Source of the DNA: Selaginella moellendorffii
Lineage: Eukaryota > Streptophyta > Lycopodiopsida > Selaginellales > Selaginellaceae
Length of the DNA stretch: 64,000 bases
NCBI RefSeq assembly: GCF_000143415.4
Contig: NW_003314355.1
Location: 654,092 to 718,091, forward strand
Direction: 5' to 3'
Below are positions 36,755 to 47,601 of this stretch, in pieces (the stretch's first letter is position 1; the number at the start of each line of letters is the position of its first letter). The notes under the pieces were generated by a model. It was not told the DNA's origin and searched no databases. It was given only the letters and a program-made list of their open reading frames with translations. A program made the translations under genes and the position numbers.

Positions 36755-37475
36755 TGCTCAATTGTGCTAGAATCGCTAGAATCGCTAGAAACAAATCTCT
36801 GAAATCACTAGAATCGTAATTTCCATTTTAGGGCAAAAATTACAGTTCAAGTGTCGCAGACTAAGTGATTTGCAAGGCCTCAACGAGCTGCTCTACACTC
36901 AATCGAAAGCGGAGGCCAACCAACTGGAGAGTGTTGCCTTGTAGAGCTTGGTATGCACGCAGCTCCTATAGGCTATAGCCATCTTGGTCAGATTTGATGT
37001 AAGCTTGCTGGGCTGGGCATTTGTGCATGGATGGATCGCTCCATAGCAGCAGGAGAACAGTAAAGTGGTGGAGATGCAGTGGCGATGGTGATAGCCGCAG
37101 CAGCATCAGAAATCTAGCCCTTGTGAGCGTGATTGCCATTATAATCACCAAACAGAATCACCAAACAGAATCACCAAACAGAGCTATTCGACCGCATTCG
37201 GCTGACTGCATTTGGTGGCAGTCGGGATTCCAGCCAAATGTGGTTAGGACCAACAATGGTCGGGATTGAGCAGATCTTTGTGCTTGAGTTTCCGCATAGC
37301 AGTCCATGCTTCGACGGCTGCTGTTGTGTCATCCAGGACCACATCGTGCTTGGGCTTTGGGACTGCAGAACTCCAAAGTTTCATATTCAAACCCTATTGA
37401 TAAAAATACAGTTGAAATTTTCAGAGAAAGGATATTCTCATGTCCCAGATGAGCATCCACTTGTGAGGCTTTTGC

Positions 37476-37540
37476 AAGTCTGATTGGGCTGGCGATAAAG
37501 ATACACGGAAATCCACATCTGCTTATGTGTTTTATCCCCT
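37476..37540 (+). mobile_element. Tiny Ty1/copia RNase H fragment
   Basis: Plus-strand translation gives SDWAGDKDTRKSTSAYVF, the diagnostic copia RNase H motif (D-W-A-G-x-x-x-x-R-K-S-T-S-G-Y). Flanking frames are broken. It sits immediately beyond the right arm of the inverted repeat. Confidence 0.65.
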
Positions 37541-38849
37541 CAACCTTAACTTGGAGGAGCAAGAAACAGAGCATCACAGCTACTGAAGCCAGAGCTGTCT
37601 GGATTAGATTTCCGCTCTTATGTTGTGATAACAGCGACATCCAAGTGAATGAAGCACATCCAGACTATGTCCGGGAGCAAGTTCAGGAGGGCGTTACATG
37701 ATCCATGTACCCTCTCTTCTTGTTAGCACGACTCCTCAGTCTACATGAAAGGGGATGCATGTCGTGCGTATGGCCTGGAGCTCTCGTGATGAATCTCCTG
37801 GGACCTTCGGGAAAGCTCGAGCTGGTGGGTGAGAAGCCACCAAGTGTGTACGTACTTTGCAGCGCTTGCAGCCACCGCATGAATCCGCAAACCAAACAAC
37901 AGCATTCTCCAATCCAGTCCACAGAAAGCTGGTTTGGCAGGTGAACGAACTCCATGAGAAAACTACCCCGCTGTGGAATCCTTTGCAGCAAAGACCGTGC
38001 TGCTGCATCCAGTTCGCGGTGCAGATTTCACGCTACTTCGAAAGCATCATGCCGCGCTGTGGTATTTCTGAAATGAGCGCGTGTCATTGCTCCAGATTTC
38101 TCCTCTGGGCAAGTGCCGCAATCAAAACGTTGCAACAACTAGATCGAGAGGACAACCATATCATAGATTGCTGGCACACGACCTGGTAAAAGGCCTTGAT
38201 GGCAGATCCATATCTGGACGAGCAGATTGCAGATCTCTTGAAATGTAAGTGTACAGAGGTGGTGTAGCCCATCATCCCTTCTTGAAAGCTTTCTTGCCAA
38301 ACTTTTTCAGTACCTCTCAATGAGATTTGTTACTGCTGCAGGATCTTATTCAAATCTCAATGTTAAATTTCTGCTCGACTTTGTAAATAGTATGGAAATG
38401 GCAGCGAGAGTTCTCACCTTGTTTAGCGAACCTGGCATACCAATCAATATCAGACGGAGAATATTATGGCTGTAATGTTGTGGAGCGCTTATGGGAGACA
38501 ATATTCTATCCGTTGCAATCCTCCGTATGTCCTGAAGGAAACATTTGACAATATATGTGAGGCTGTGACGAGTGTGAGAAGTTCCTCTTGATTTTCGCTG
38601 ATAGTTGTGAGGAGCATCGTCCAGGAAACGAAACGAGAAGGAGCAAAATAATGGCTGTCTGGAAAGAGGTGCATTGCCCTTTTTCTGCGTGTGAGTGACA
38701 TCTTCAGTACTTCCACTTGCGCTATATTTATAAAAAAAAATGTTAAGGTGTCAGCGGCTCTTTCGTTCCATCCCAAAACAGCATTCGCTACTGATGATAC
38801 GCTGACTGCGGCCGAGGTCTCCAAGATGGTCGTACCTTCGCCACTCTCC
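37541..38849. other. Unassigned stretch
   Basis: Several short open frames exist, for example 37857-38189 and a 51-codon one at 38320-38475 (MRFVTAAGSYSNLNVKFLLD). None can be tied to a family or to a clear exon chain. It may contain 5' parts of the kinase-like pseudogene that follows. Confidence 0.3.
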
Positions 38850-39779
38850 AGGTGATCCCGTTAACCAGGATTTTGGTGGGGATGGGGGCCCATGGTCACC
38901 GGCCTCGTGGGATAGCTTTGACGACGAGGTGGCGTGCTTCATGGGTCTCTTCCCAAACACTGGTGCTTATTACTGGAACGAGTCGGAGCCTGGGTCATGC
39001 AGCATGGAGCATCCATACGCTGGGCTTTGATTTAAGAGACATGGATAAAAGCTCGCTTGGCCATCCAGACGTGTTCTTTGAGCGGGATGATCACAAGACT
39101 GGTCTTTTGCTCGGTCTAGTGGAGCGTCCCTCATTGCTGCCCGAGCTGATGCCGAAGGAAATTGCCTTGTCCATGCAATCGTCTCCCACGAGCTGTTTCT
39201 GGCCCGTGCTGAACCGCCTGGGGGAGCTCCTGGCGCTTGCCGGGCTGAACTACGGCTTCTTCACGACGCGGGATGTGTATTGGTTTTGTTTCAGCGATGC
39301 CTCCGGGAAGCTGGCGATCTCACGTCCACTCAAACGGGTGGAAGCAAGGCCAGACTGCTTTTGGTATCTTATGTCGCTCTCGGCTGTTGAGCATCAGCGC
39401 CCGCAGGTTATCACAGGAGGCGTGATGTGGTAAAAGATAAAATTCTGGAAGGTGACTAGGGAAAGCTTAAGTTCGTGCCACTGGCGAGAATGTTGTGCTC
39501 AAGATCAGGGATATGGGGTTCAAAACTTTCTCGAAGCAGCTCCACGACTTTGTCAAGGAGATCTGGGCTTACAAGAAGTTCAGAGGTCACCAAGGTCGTG
39601 GCATTCACGAGCTCAAGGACTATGGCTTCATGTGTGGAAAGATGTTTCCGGTGCTGGTTCTTAGCTACGAGGGAAACAAGCTTGGGAGGCTTCCTGTCGA
39701 GGTTTACTCGAAAGCAGCAGTCCCTATACTGAAGAAGATCCATAAGAAGGCGGAAGAGTCGACTCAAAATCAATACTAG
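38850..39779 (+). pseudogene. Kinase-like lineage-specific protein, broken copy
   Basis: An early segment reads DFGGDGGPWSPASWDSFDDE and continues to NTGAYYWNESEPGSCSMEHP near 39015. The frame then changes to one encoding LLLGLVERPSLLPELMPKEI ... LALAGLNYGFFTTRDVYWF ... WYLMSLSAVEHQRP. After a stop (39431) and a further stop in DKILEGD-stop (near 39460), another frame gives GENVVLKIRDMGFKTFSKQL ... FVKEIWAYKKF ... FPVLVLSYEGNKLG. That block resembles the N-lobe of a protein kinase fold (VLKI Lys, EIxAY Glu, then a hinge-like strand). It ends at 39779 before any catalytic loop. Stops and frame changes suggest a pseudogene; introns could explain some of them. The family assignment is inference. 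Confidence 0.4.
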
Positions 39780-40026
39780 TCAAGAACAATGAGCCATTGC
39801 AGCTGAGCATTGTTAGATTTTCGGAAGTCGAGGTCCCGACCAAATTTCCAGGTATTTCTGGCGAGAAGTGAGAAATCTCAAGGCTGCTTGTGGAGTGGAT
39901 ATTGAGGCCACAACTAATGAGGATAGTGGAGCTTCTTCTGATGAGTTATGTGGATGCTGAGTTTGATTTAGATTTGATCTCTTGAAGTAGATTGCCAAAT
40001 CCTAAGGATTGCGTTTCTCTCCAAAG

Positions 40027-40255
40027 GTGGAATCGATGCTCCTCCTCGCTCTCGCATTCTCGCACTTCGCCTTGGACATCCTGTCTGTCAAGCCCAGGCA
40101 ACCCCTGTCATCTCATGGATATGCAGGGTTCCATTCGAGATGGAGACGGCGTCGGTGCCAGGCAGTGAAAGGGGCTTTGATTCTTCTGCCGTCAAGGAGT
40201 GTCGATCACCGGCACCCCAATTTTCGCATCGGTGTGCCACCACCTCCTCTATGAG
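40027..40255 (+). pseudogene. Fragment of a GEX1-like gene
   Basis: Translation gives MLLLALAFSHFALDILSVKP, then in another frame VPFEMETASVPGSERG. Both match the start of the full GEX1 gene at 44954 (LAALAFSLFLPP ... NILSVKP and VPFEMETASVPGSERG). Only the first coding portion is copied, with a deletion and frame change. It lies 102 bp upstream of the first eS1 gene. Confidence 0.7.
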
Positions 40256-40357
40256 CTGCTAACTTAAATTCAATCTAGCTGGACGGTCGAGATCTATTTT
40301 CCTCATCTTTTAGGTTTAAGGTAGGGTTCGTGAGCAGCGAGGCGGCTGCGCTGTGCC

Positions 40358-41488
40358 ATGGCCGTCGGGTACGTGCGCTCGTTTCTCGCCGTGTAGCTCT
40401 AGCTCAATCAGTGTTTCCTTGGCAGGAAGAACAAGCGGATTTCCAAGGGAAAGAAGGGAGGCAAGAAGAAAATGTAAGTGTTTGGCGCAGCGTTTTGCCT
40501 GCTTGATTTCTTCTTTCCTCAGTGTCGACCCTTTCTCGAAGAAGGATTGGTACGATGTCAAGGCCATGTCCACTTTCAATGTTCGTCAGATCGGGAAGAC
40601 GCTTGTGACGAGAACGCAGGGAACAAAGGTGAGCTTTTTCTACTGATCTCGATTTAATTTGATGTGTTCCTGTGCTTGCAGATTGCCTCGGATGGTCTCA
40701 AAGGGCGTGTCTTCGAAGTGTCGCTGGCGGACTTGCAGAATGACGAGGATCACGCCTTCCGGAAGATCAAGCTCAGGGCCGAGGATGTCCAAGGCCGGAA
40801 CGTTCTCACGAACTTCTGGGTAAGAGAATTTTCTTTTCTCTCCAATTGTGCTAGCTTCATTGTTTTCATGTTCCTGCAGGGAATGGACTTCACGACCGAC
40901 AAGCTCCGGTCTCTCGTCCGGAAGTGGCAGTCCCTCATCGAAGCTCACGTTGATGTGAAGACGACTGACAACTACACCTTGAGGCTCTTCTGCATTGGAT
41001 TCACCAAGCGGAGGCCCAACCAGGTGAAGAGGACTTGCTACGCTCAGTCGAGTCAGATCCGCCAGGTACACTTGAAAAGAAAGAGTTTGCTGTTCATTAA
41101 CAAACATGCTCTCGTACAGATCCGCAAGAAAATGAGGGAGATCATGGTTCGCGAGGCCCAGTCCTGCGATCTCAAGGACCTCGTCGCCAAGTTCATCCCC
41201 GAGGTTATTGGGAAGGAGATCGAGAAAGTGACTGCGGGAATCTATCCCCTGCAGAACACTTACATTCGTAAGGTGAAGATTCTGAAGGCCCCAAAATTCG
41301 ATCTTGGGAAGCTGATGGAGGTAATGAAGAGCCATCTTTCCAGCGAAACCTTCTTGTGCTTACTGTGCTCTTGTACATTTCTTCAGGTTCATGGCGACTA
41401 CAGCGAGGATACCGGCGTCAAGGTTGAGCGACCAGTCGGTGATGAAGCCGAACCGGAGGCAGCAGAGGCTGAAGTAGTCGGGGCGTAA
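40358..41488 (+). CDS. RPS3A: 40S ribosomal protein S3a (eS1), copy 1
   Basis: Seven exons: 40358-40368, 40426-40473, 40523-40628, 40682-40819, then about 40880-41066, 41120-41321 and 41387-41488. The short first exon encodes MAVG and the second [16 protein letters not shown]. Later exons encode [60 protein letters not shown] and [19 protein letters not shown]. The end is acidic ([15 protein letters not shown]). The protein is a structural part of the small ribosomal subunit near the platform and mRNA exit. A second, almost identical copy lies inverted at 45.7-46.8 kb. Exons are better conserved between copies than introns. Confidence 0.92.
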
Positions 41489-41676
41489 GGCATCGTCATT
41501 TGTTTTTTCCTGACTGTACACATTTTTGATATCGTAAAGAGTTCAGTGACTCAAATCCATGCTTCTAAGTCGCCAAGTAAGACTCGGCGTTTTTCTGCAG
41601 AAAGTGAGGTCCAGGGTTTGTGCAGTGTACAAACTTTACAACACCACTTGACATATGAAATAATTGAAAGTGTAAT

Positions 41677-41748
41677 GTGGCTGTAGTTTAGTGGTAAGAA
41701 TTCCACGTTGTGGCCGTGGAGACCTGGGCTCGAATCCCAGCAGCCACA
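41677..41748 (+). tRNA. trnH: tRNA-His (GTG anticodon)
   Basis: The acceptor stem GTGGCTG pairs perfectly with CAGCCAC (41741-41747). The D-arm region is GTAGTTTAGTGGTAAG. The anticodon arm CCACG-TTGTGGC-CGTGG has a 7-base loop carrying GTG. The T arm CTGGG-CTCGAAT-CCCAG is perfect. No intron and no encoded CCA, as expected for a nuclear gene. The internal A box (TAGTTTAGTGG) and B box (GGCTCGAATCC) suit RNA polymerase III. Confidence 0.96.
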
Positions 41749-41855
41749 ATTTCTTCCAGAAAAACCTTTTCCCAAAAAGTGAGCTTGTAATAGCTAGAAT
41801 TTAATCCCTAAAGAATCAAATATATAGATCTTTAGTCACATTCTTCACTCTACGG

Positions 41856-42710
41856 TCACAAGATCAGCAACGCCCTGTCTCTCACGCATATCAGATTGTT
41901 GCTCACCTCTTTCTGCAACCTTCCCTCGAGTAGAGCTACTGGAATCCATATCTTTGGTTGCACCTCCAAGATATAAGTGAGGGAAGTTTGAGTCGTCGCA
42001 TCTTCAACGTTATGGAGCATCTAAGAAAGACAAAACAAAACAAAACAGCACTCTTAGGAAAAACAAAGAGACAAGACGCGCGTACGTGTACCTGTTCGAT
42101 GCGCCAGATCCCACGAAACAGATTAAAGTCGCCTTCTACCATATCAAACCCAATATCTCTTCGGCAGCCATTGTCCAAGAGTTCCAGTGGCAATTCAGTC
42201 ACTTCTATCACTCCTTTGGCCCGGAATTTCACACCCAACGCCAACTCCTGCTCACCAATCTGGAAAAACAAAACGGCATAGAGATTAGAATCAGGAGAGA
42301 AAAGAAATCTATACCTGCAGAAGCTGAGCTCCATTTTCTCTTCTTTCCAAAACCTTGCTGGAAGCCAAGCCAGGAATGAAGTCCGCTAGCCCCTCGTAGT
42401 CAGTTAACACGCCCCAGACTGTCTCTAGTGGTATGCAGCCCATAGAAATCGATGCACTTATCCTACGCTTGTTCTTGGCCACTTTCTCTATGCTCAAAGT
42501 GACGCCATCGTCTTCGTCTGGTACCGTGCTCACAAACGAAGAACTATCCTCCTGCGAAGCAGTAATTCTCAAGCACAAGTAGTCCCACGACCTGCCCCTC
42601 CTCCATATTAACTTAGCACCACCACCGTTTCTCCTTACAAATCCCGACTTGCCTTGAGACGTGAACCATACACCTGTTGGAAATACGCGCTCCGTCAAGA
42701 GACCCCTCAT
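41856..42710 (-). CDS. Plastid START-like (COQ10/polyketide-cyclase fold) protein
   Basis: At least three exons on the minus strand. The first (42710 to about 42319) encodes a basic leader of about 50 residues consistent with a plastid transit peptide. It then encodes VTLSIEKVAKNKRRISASIS and VWGVLTDYEGLADFIPGLAS, the start of an SRPBCC/START-like domain. The second gives IGEQELALGVKFRAKGVIEV and DMVEGDFNLFRGIWRIEQ. The last gives TQTSLTYILEVQPKIWIPVA, then LLEGRLQKEVSNNL and a stop at 41856-41858. The order matches the plant polyketide cyclase/lipid transport superfamily (At1g02475/At4g01883-like). Such domains hold a hydrophobic ligand in a central cavity; the ligand here is unknown. Confidence 0.75.
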
Positions 42711-42822
42711 TGCGCAAGCCCGTGACTGAATGCCCTATGCAGATAGATTTTTTATAGTTGCTCCTTAGCTTCATCTCGGAGAAAGAGGCCTGCTAAGACA
42801 AGTCTTGTTATGAAAGGAAAAC

Positions 42823-44954
42823 TCAAATTGCAACCCACCTGAATAAACTTACAAACATTTCTTCGTTCTCCCAGCTGAGTATCGCGGCACTCCGAGCTAG
42901 AGGACGGCCACTCCTGCAAAATGACAAGCCAGATTGTTGAGAAACAAAGAACCAGTTGGAAATGGTTTACCTCCGCACATTTCGACGGAGGTTATAGTCG
43001 CGTGAGAAAGTACATTGAAGCTCCTCGCAGTCGGAGTCTTCTTGAGGGTCATAGTCCGGATCATCCGAGTAGTCGTCTTTCCTGCTCCGTTCGCCTTCAT
43101 CTTCGTATCCTCTGAAGCGTGGAACATTGGCCAAGAGGCTAAAATCTCCATTCTGCGCTTCTATGACACCAAGGAAAGAAAAAGCCCCGAGTCAGAGAGA
43201 AAACTACAAGTCAAGTTGAGTGTCCATACCAGAAGTGGAAGACCCAAAGTACAAAGAGCCGAGGAAGCTCGTATTTTCATCTAGTCGTTTCTGCATGTCC
43301 AAAAGGATCTTGTAGCTCAAGCTCGCATAGTCCCTGTAAGAAATGTGAGGGTAAAGAAAGAACGAACCGATATCAACTTACTTGAAGGTAAGAATGCAAT
43401 AGAAGACGTATAGAATAGCTGCAACAGCATAAGTTCCTCGTATGTAAAGCGCATTCGTCAGATACTCATGTTGATAGTAAGGGCTGGATTTTGGAAGACG
43501 TAGCGACCAAAACTCGGCCGCAAAAGAGAGACACAGGCCTACACAAGGATAAAGTTACGTAGAAGCAAAAAAATCAAAATAAAATAAAAACGAGATTGCT
43601 TACCAGCGTAAAGAACGACCCTTCCATTGCTCGTTTGCCTCGTGCCGGTGATGAGGTATATCAGTATGGCAACGGGAACGTAGAATAGAACAGCCTTTAC
43701 GGTCCGTGACTCGGTCAGAATCGCGTTGTGCAACGCAAAGAGACGCTCCAGGGACGTGAAAATGAGAGCCTGCTTGGACGCAAATACTTCCTGGGCCTTG
43801 AGTATAGCCTCGGATCCGTCAGCCAGTCGTTGATGCATCTCGTGGAGCCGCTTGCTCTCTCGAAGCACGTCCTCTTGCATTTTCTCCTGTATTCTCTTGA
43901 GGCTTGCTAGGCCACTGAGCGCGGCTTCCTGGCCGGAAAGAAGCTCGTCCTGTCCGGAGAGGGACTTGACAACGTTGCTGTTGATGTCTTCCGCCTTGGA
44001 CCTCAAGCTCGACACTTCCTCTTGCAAGTTCTCCGAGAGAAGCTGCTGCTGGCGAACCATCTTCTCCTGGTGATCCGCCAGCTCCCTCTGGAAGGACGAC
44101 ACGGCCACCATGTGTTTGTTCGTCTCGTCCGCGTACTCCTTGAGGTGAAAGATGCCTTTGTTGAGATCTTCGTGCATCTCAACCAGGCCTCGCTTCATAA
44201 CAAAGTACTCTTCTTCCAGCCGCTGCTGCAAACCGAAGATCTTGTCCGTGTTGTCTAAGATCGACCTTGCCTGGCTCTGCATCACAGCCAGCTTATCTTC
44301 CACCCAGTGAGCCGAGTCCTTGAGGTTGCCGATCACTTCTTCCGTTTCCAGCTTAAAAGCCTCGCTCCTGTTTCCAGTACCAAAGAAGAAAGAACGTGTT
44401 AAAGCGCTCATGGAGTGGTGGAAGGAAGCGACAAAAACTTACTGAAGGTGGTGGCACATCGATGCGATGTCGATGAAAAATTGGAGAAGAAGATGGTGTC
44501 GGTGATCGGTGAGAGACTTGGTACACTCCTTGACGGGAGAAGAATCCGGGCAGGATTTCAAAGGATCCTTACCGGAGCTCCGAAGGAAGCAATCGGCAAA
44601 CTTGTAAGCCAGCCTCATTTTCTTGCTGTCATCCTTGAGCACCTCACGGCAACTGGAGAAGAGGCTCGAGTAGGCGCTGTGCCAGCATGAACTCTGCAGC
44701 TTCTTCTTCAAATCCTCGAGGAGCTTGCCGCCCCTCTCACTGCCTGGCACCGACGCCGTCTCCATCTCGAATGGAACCCTATGATCCATGAGAGGCAGCG
44801 CATTGTGTACCTGATCCGGCTGCTCCTCCCCATTGGCGGCCTGGCGAGGGGGTCGCCTGGGCTTGACAGACAGGATGTTCCACCAGGCGGAGTGCGCGGG
44901 GGGGAGGAAGAGCGAGAATGCGAGCGCGGCGAGGAAGAGGAAGCGAGAGAGCAT
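42823..44954 (-). CDS. GEX1: GEX1/Brambleberry/KAR5-family nuclear fusion protein
   Basis: Begins with a signal peptide (MLSRFLFLAALAFSLFLPP). A Cys-containing luminal region follows (CWHSAYSSLFSSCREV ... CFLRSSG ... CPDSS ... IDIASMCHHLQ), the signature of the KAR5/Brambleberry/GEX1 family. After a short intron, a long coiled-coil stretch (about 44360-43740) leads to two hydrophobic segments (AVLFYVPVAILIYLITG and the ALYIRGTYAVAAILYVFY region). An acidic cytosolic or nuclear tail (DDYSDDPDYDPQEDSDCEEL) follows, with a stop near 42823. These proteins sit in the nuclear envelope and are needed for nuclear fusion after gamete fusion. In Arabidopsis GEX1 acts in gametophytes and early embryos. 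About five exons; 3' borders are approximate. Confidence 0.85.
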
Positions 44955-45113
44955 CGATTCCTCTTAGAACCCTAATTCGAGAGTGGCAATTTAAAACTTC
45001 CGCCTTTTTAAATCGCAACTTTAAAGATACCTTTCCTTTCTTGAACTACACTCTACTTCAAGCGATTTGTTTTGGTAAACGGGAGACAAACTCTATTTCA
45101 AAATTGATACATC

Positions 45114-45561
45114 TCAACCAGGGATGTCTGGATATTCAAGTCTTGTAGCGCTATCAGCCGGATCCGGAAGAGTGTAAAAGGCCGTCTTCATCCAGGTGAC
45201 ATATCTTTTGGAGCGATCAATCTTAACTCTCGAGTGCCTGATAGTTCTGCCAGACAAGCAAAGTATCAGCCCTCCAAGGAAAAGAAGGGGAATCAAAACC
45301 GAAAACTCCAAGGAACCATAGCTTAAACCTGCTAGCTTGAACTTCACGAGTTCTGGATCGCCCTCTGAAACGCTGCTCCAGAGAGAATGCGAGTAGCTCC
45401 ACTCGATATTTCATTGTTTCAGTTCTTGTGGATGAAGCCGCCAAATCAACACCAGCAAGCTTCCACTCCAAATCACGCCTTTCCCATGAATCAAAGATTT
45501 GAATGTGAAGCTGAATCAAGCCCCTGAAGATTTCTACCCGCTCCCTTTCCACTCTGTACAC
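45114..45561 (-). CDS. Uncharacterised small membrane protein (partial model)
   Basis: The 3' frame (about 45400-45114) encodes EGDPELVKFKLAGLSYGSLE, a hydrophobic stretch (VLIPLLFLGGLILCLSG), a basic region (RHSRVKIDRSKRYV) and the end RLEYPDIPG. Upstream on the same strand, another frame (45561-45420) encodes a charged segment; a short intron may join them. One predicted transmembrane helix. No family is recognised. It lies 159 bp upstream of GEX1 on the same strand. Confidence 0.35.
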
Positions 45562-45697
45562 TCGAAGCCGCGAGAGAATATAGCTGGGCTTTCCTATGGA
45601 GAAGAAATCTCCAGAGAACTTTTAAAGTTGTGCAGAACGATATCTAAACTGTGTACTGTTAAGGAAAAGAGGCAAAACAAATATCAAGTAGGACGAC

Positions 45698-46835
45698 TTA
45701 CGCCCCGACTACTTCAGCCTCTGCTGCCTCCGGTTCGGCTTCATCACCGACTGGTCGCTCAACCTTGACGCCAGTATCCTCGCTGTAGTCACCATGAACC
45801 TGGAGAAATGACAGTAAGCACACAAGTTCTTGCTGGAAAGATGGTTCTTCATTACCTCCATCAGCTTCCCAAGATCGAACTTTGGGGCCTTCAGAATCTT
45901 CACCTTACGAATGTAAGTGTTCTGCAGGGGATAGATTCCCGCAGTCACTTTCTCGATCTCCTTCCCAATAACCTCGGGGATGAACTTGGCGACGAGGTCC
46001 TTGAGATCGCAGGACTGGGCCTCGCGAACCATGATCTCCCTCATTTTCTTGCGGATCTGTGCGAGAGTATGTTTGTAATGAACGGCCAACTCTTTCTTTT
46101 CAAGTATACCTGGCGGATCTGACTTGACTGAGCGTAGCAAGTCCTCTTCACCTGGTTGGGCCTCCGTTTGGTGAATCCAATGCAGAAGAGCCTCAAGGTG
46201 TAGTTGTCAGTCGTCTTCACATCAACGTGAGCTTCAATGAGGGACTGCCACTTCCGGACGAGGGACCGGAGCTTGTCGGTCGTGAAGTCCATTCCCTGCA
46301 CGAGCATGAAAGTGGAACAATCAAATACTGAAGCTAGCACGAGAGAAAAGAAAATTCTCTTACCCAGAAGTTCGTGAGGACGTTCCGGCCTTGGACATCC
46401 TCGGCCCTGAGCTTGATCTTCCGGAAGGCGTGATCCTCGTCATTCTGCAAGTCCGCCAGCGACACTTCGAAGACACGCCCTTTGAGACCATCCGAGGCAA
46501 TCTACAAGCACAGGAACACATCAAATTAAATCGAGATCAGTAGAAAAATCTCACCTTTGTTCCCTGCGTTCTCGTCACAAGCGTCTTCCCGATCTGACGA
46601 ACATTGAAAGTGGACATGGCCTTGACATCGTACCAATCCTTCTTCGAGAAAGGGTCGACACTAACGACAGAAGAAATCAAGCAATAAAATCGAAGCAAAA
46701 CGCTGCGCGAAACACTTACATTTTCTTCTTGCCTCCCTTCTTTCCCTTGGAAATCCGCTTGTTCTTCCTGCCAAAGAATCACACATTGAGCTAGAGCTAC
46801 ACGGCGAGAAGCGAGCGCACGTACCCGACGGCCAT
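45698..46835 (-). CDS. RPS3A: 40S ribosomal protein S3a (eS1), copy 2
   Basis: The same seven-exon structure as copy 1, on the opposite strand. It starts MAVG at 46835 and stops at 45698-45700 after the same ...AEVVGA end. Amino-acid differences from copy 1 are few or none in the exons compared. Introns differ by substitutions and short indels; for example, the intron after the NVLTNFW exon is longer here. The start is 185 bp from the divergent U11/U12-25K gene. Confidence 0.92.
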
Positions 46836-47019
46836 GGCGCAGCGCAGCCGCCTTGCTGCTCAAGAACCCTACCTTAAACCTAAACGATGAGCATAGATCT
46901 CAACCGTCTAAATGATGAGCCAAGCGGCACAATGTCATTGGTACACGTGATCCCTTCCCGGGTTTTTGGTTTTTCCTTCCTGAGGAGCCCTAGCTCCCTT
47001 GAAAATCCTTTGAATCGAG
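46836..47019. promoter_or_regulatory. Bidirectional promoter region between eS1 copy 2 and the U11/U12-25K gene
   Basis: 184 bp lie between divergent start codons. AACCCTA and TAGGTTTAAGG-type telobox-like motifs lie close to the eS1 start, and a matching TAGGTTTAAGG is seen upstream of copy 1 near 40311. Such motifs are typical of plant ribosomal protein promoters. Confidence 0.45.
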
Positions 47020-47601
47020 ATGAAGATCCGAAAGGCGAAGCAAGAACATGGCCCAATCTTCTCCGAGGATACACTGGCAGCGAAGATCATGAATGTCAAT
47101 GTATTGAAACTGGATGGAACAGCCTTTGGTAAGTCGATTGGATTTTACTTGTCATGGATTCGCAACTCTTCACTAGAGATTTCGGTGCTGGACGGCGCGA
47201 GCGTGGCCGATCTCAAGGCATCGCTGGAATTCACCGCGAATGATCTCCAGAAGAAATCTTTGGGGCAGGGCTCTGGCAGCATCGATTGGTTCGTTCGTAA
47301 CTTTAGAAATCCTTGTGTTTAAAATTCCTTTTGTCCTTCCAGGGATCAAGTATGGGCGAATTTCTGCTTGTGCTACATGAATCAAAAGCTCCTGGACGAT
47401 TCAGCGTCACTGCGATCCATTGGAATACAACGCGATGATCAGGCAAGATCGTCCCCCCCCCCCCCCTTTTTTGGATTCTCTCCTCTACACGATCGATCTA
47501 AATTGTTTGTTTCTGACGAGCAGATCACGTTTGTTTGCCACAAGAGCTGTCAAAACACTCGAAGGAAACGCTGGCTTGGGGGATGCTTCGCTCATCCATG
47601 A
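47020..47601 (+). CDS. SNRNP25: U11/U12 snRNP 25 kDa protein (minor spliceosome)
   Basis: Four exons: 47020-47128, 47177-47288, 47343-47452 and 47524-47601. The product starts MKIRKAKQEHG, then NVLKLDGTAFEISVLDGA and SVADLKASLEF of a ubiquitin-like fold. SIDWDQVWANFCLCYMNQKL and LLDDSASLRSIGI follow, and it ends QITFVCHKSCQNTRRK. These are the conserved blocks of the 25-kD protein of the U11/U12 di-snRNP, which helps recognise U12-type introns. The third intron appears to be GC-AG (GCAAGATC ... GAGCAG) and contains a long C run. The frame is continuous across all junctions. It is followed 170 bp later by NdhM on the same strand. Confidence 0.85.

Larger units (their letters stand above)
35030..37260. 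repeat. Long inverted repeat (two arms of about 1 kb) derived from an hAT-like element
   Basis: The left arm (about 35030-35990) and right arm (about 36170-37255, reverse complement) can be matched all along their length. Anchors are CATTGTTGGTCC / GGACCAACAATG at the outer ends, GTTGGTTGGCCTCC / GGAGGCCAACCAAC, and GATTCTAGCGATTCTAGC / GCTAGAATCGCTAGAATC. Inside, the BED-finger coding part is shared. The loop is about 175 bp. The arms differ by scattered substitutions and small indels. Transcription through it would give a long hairpin RNA. Confidence 0.8.
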
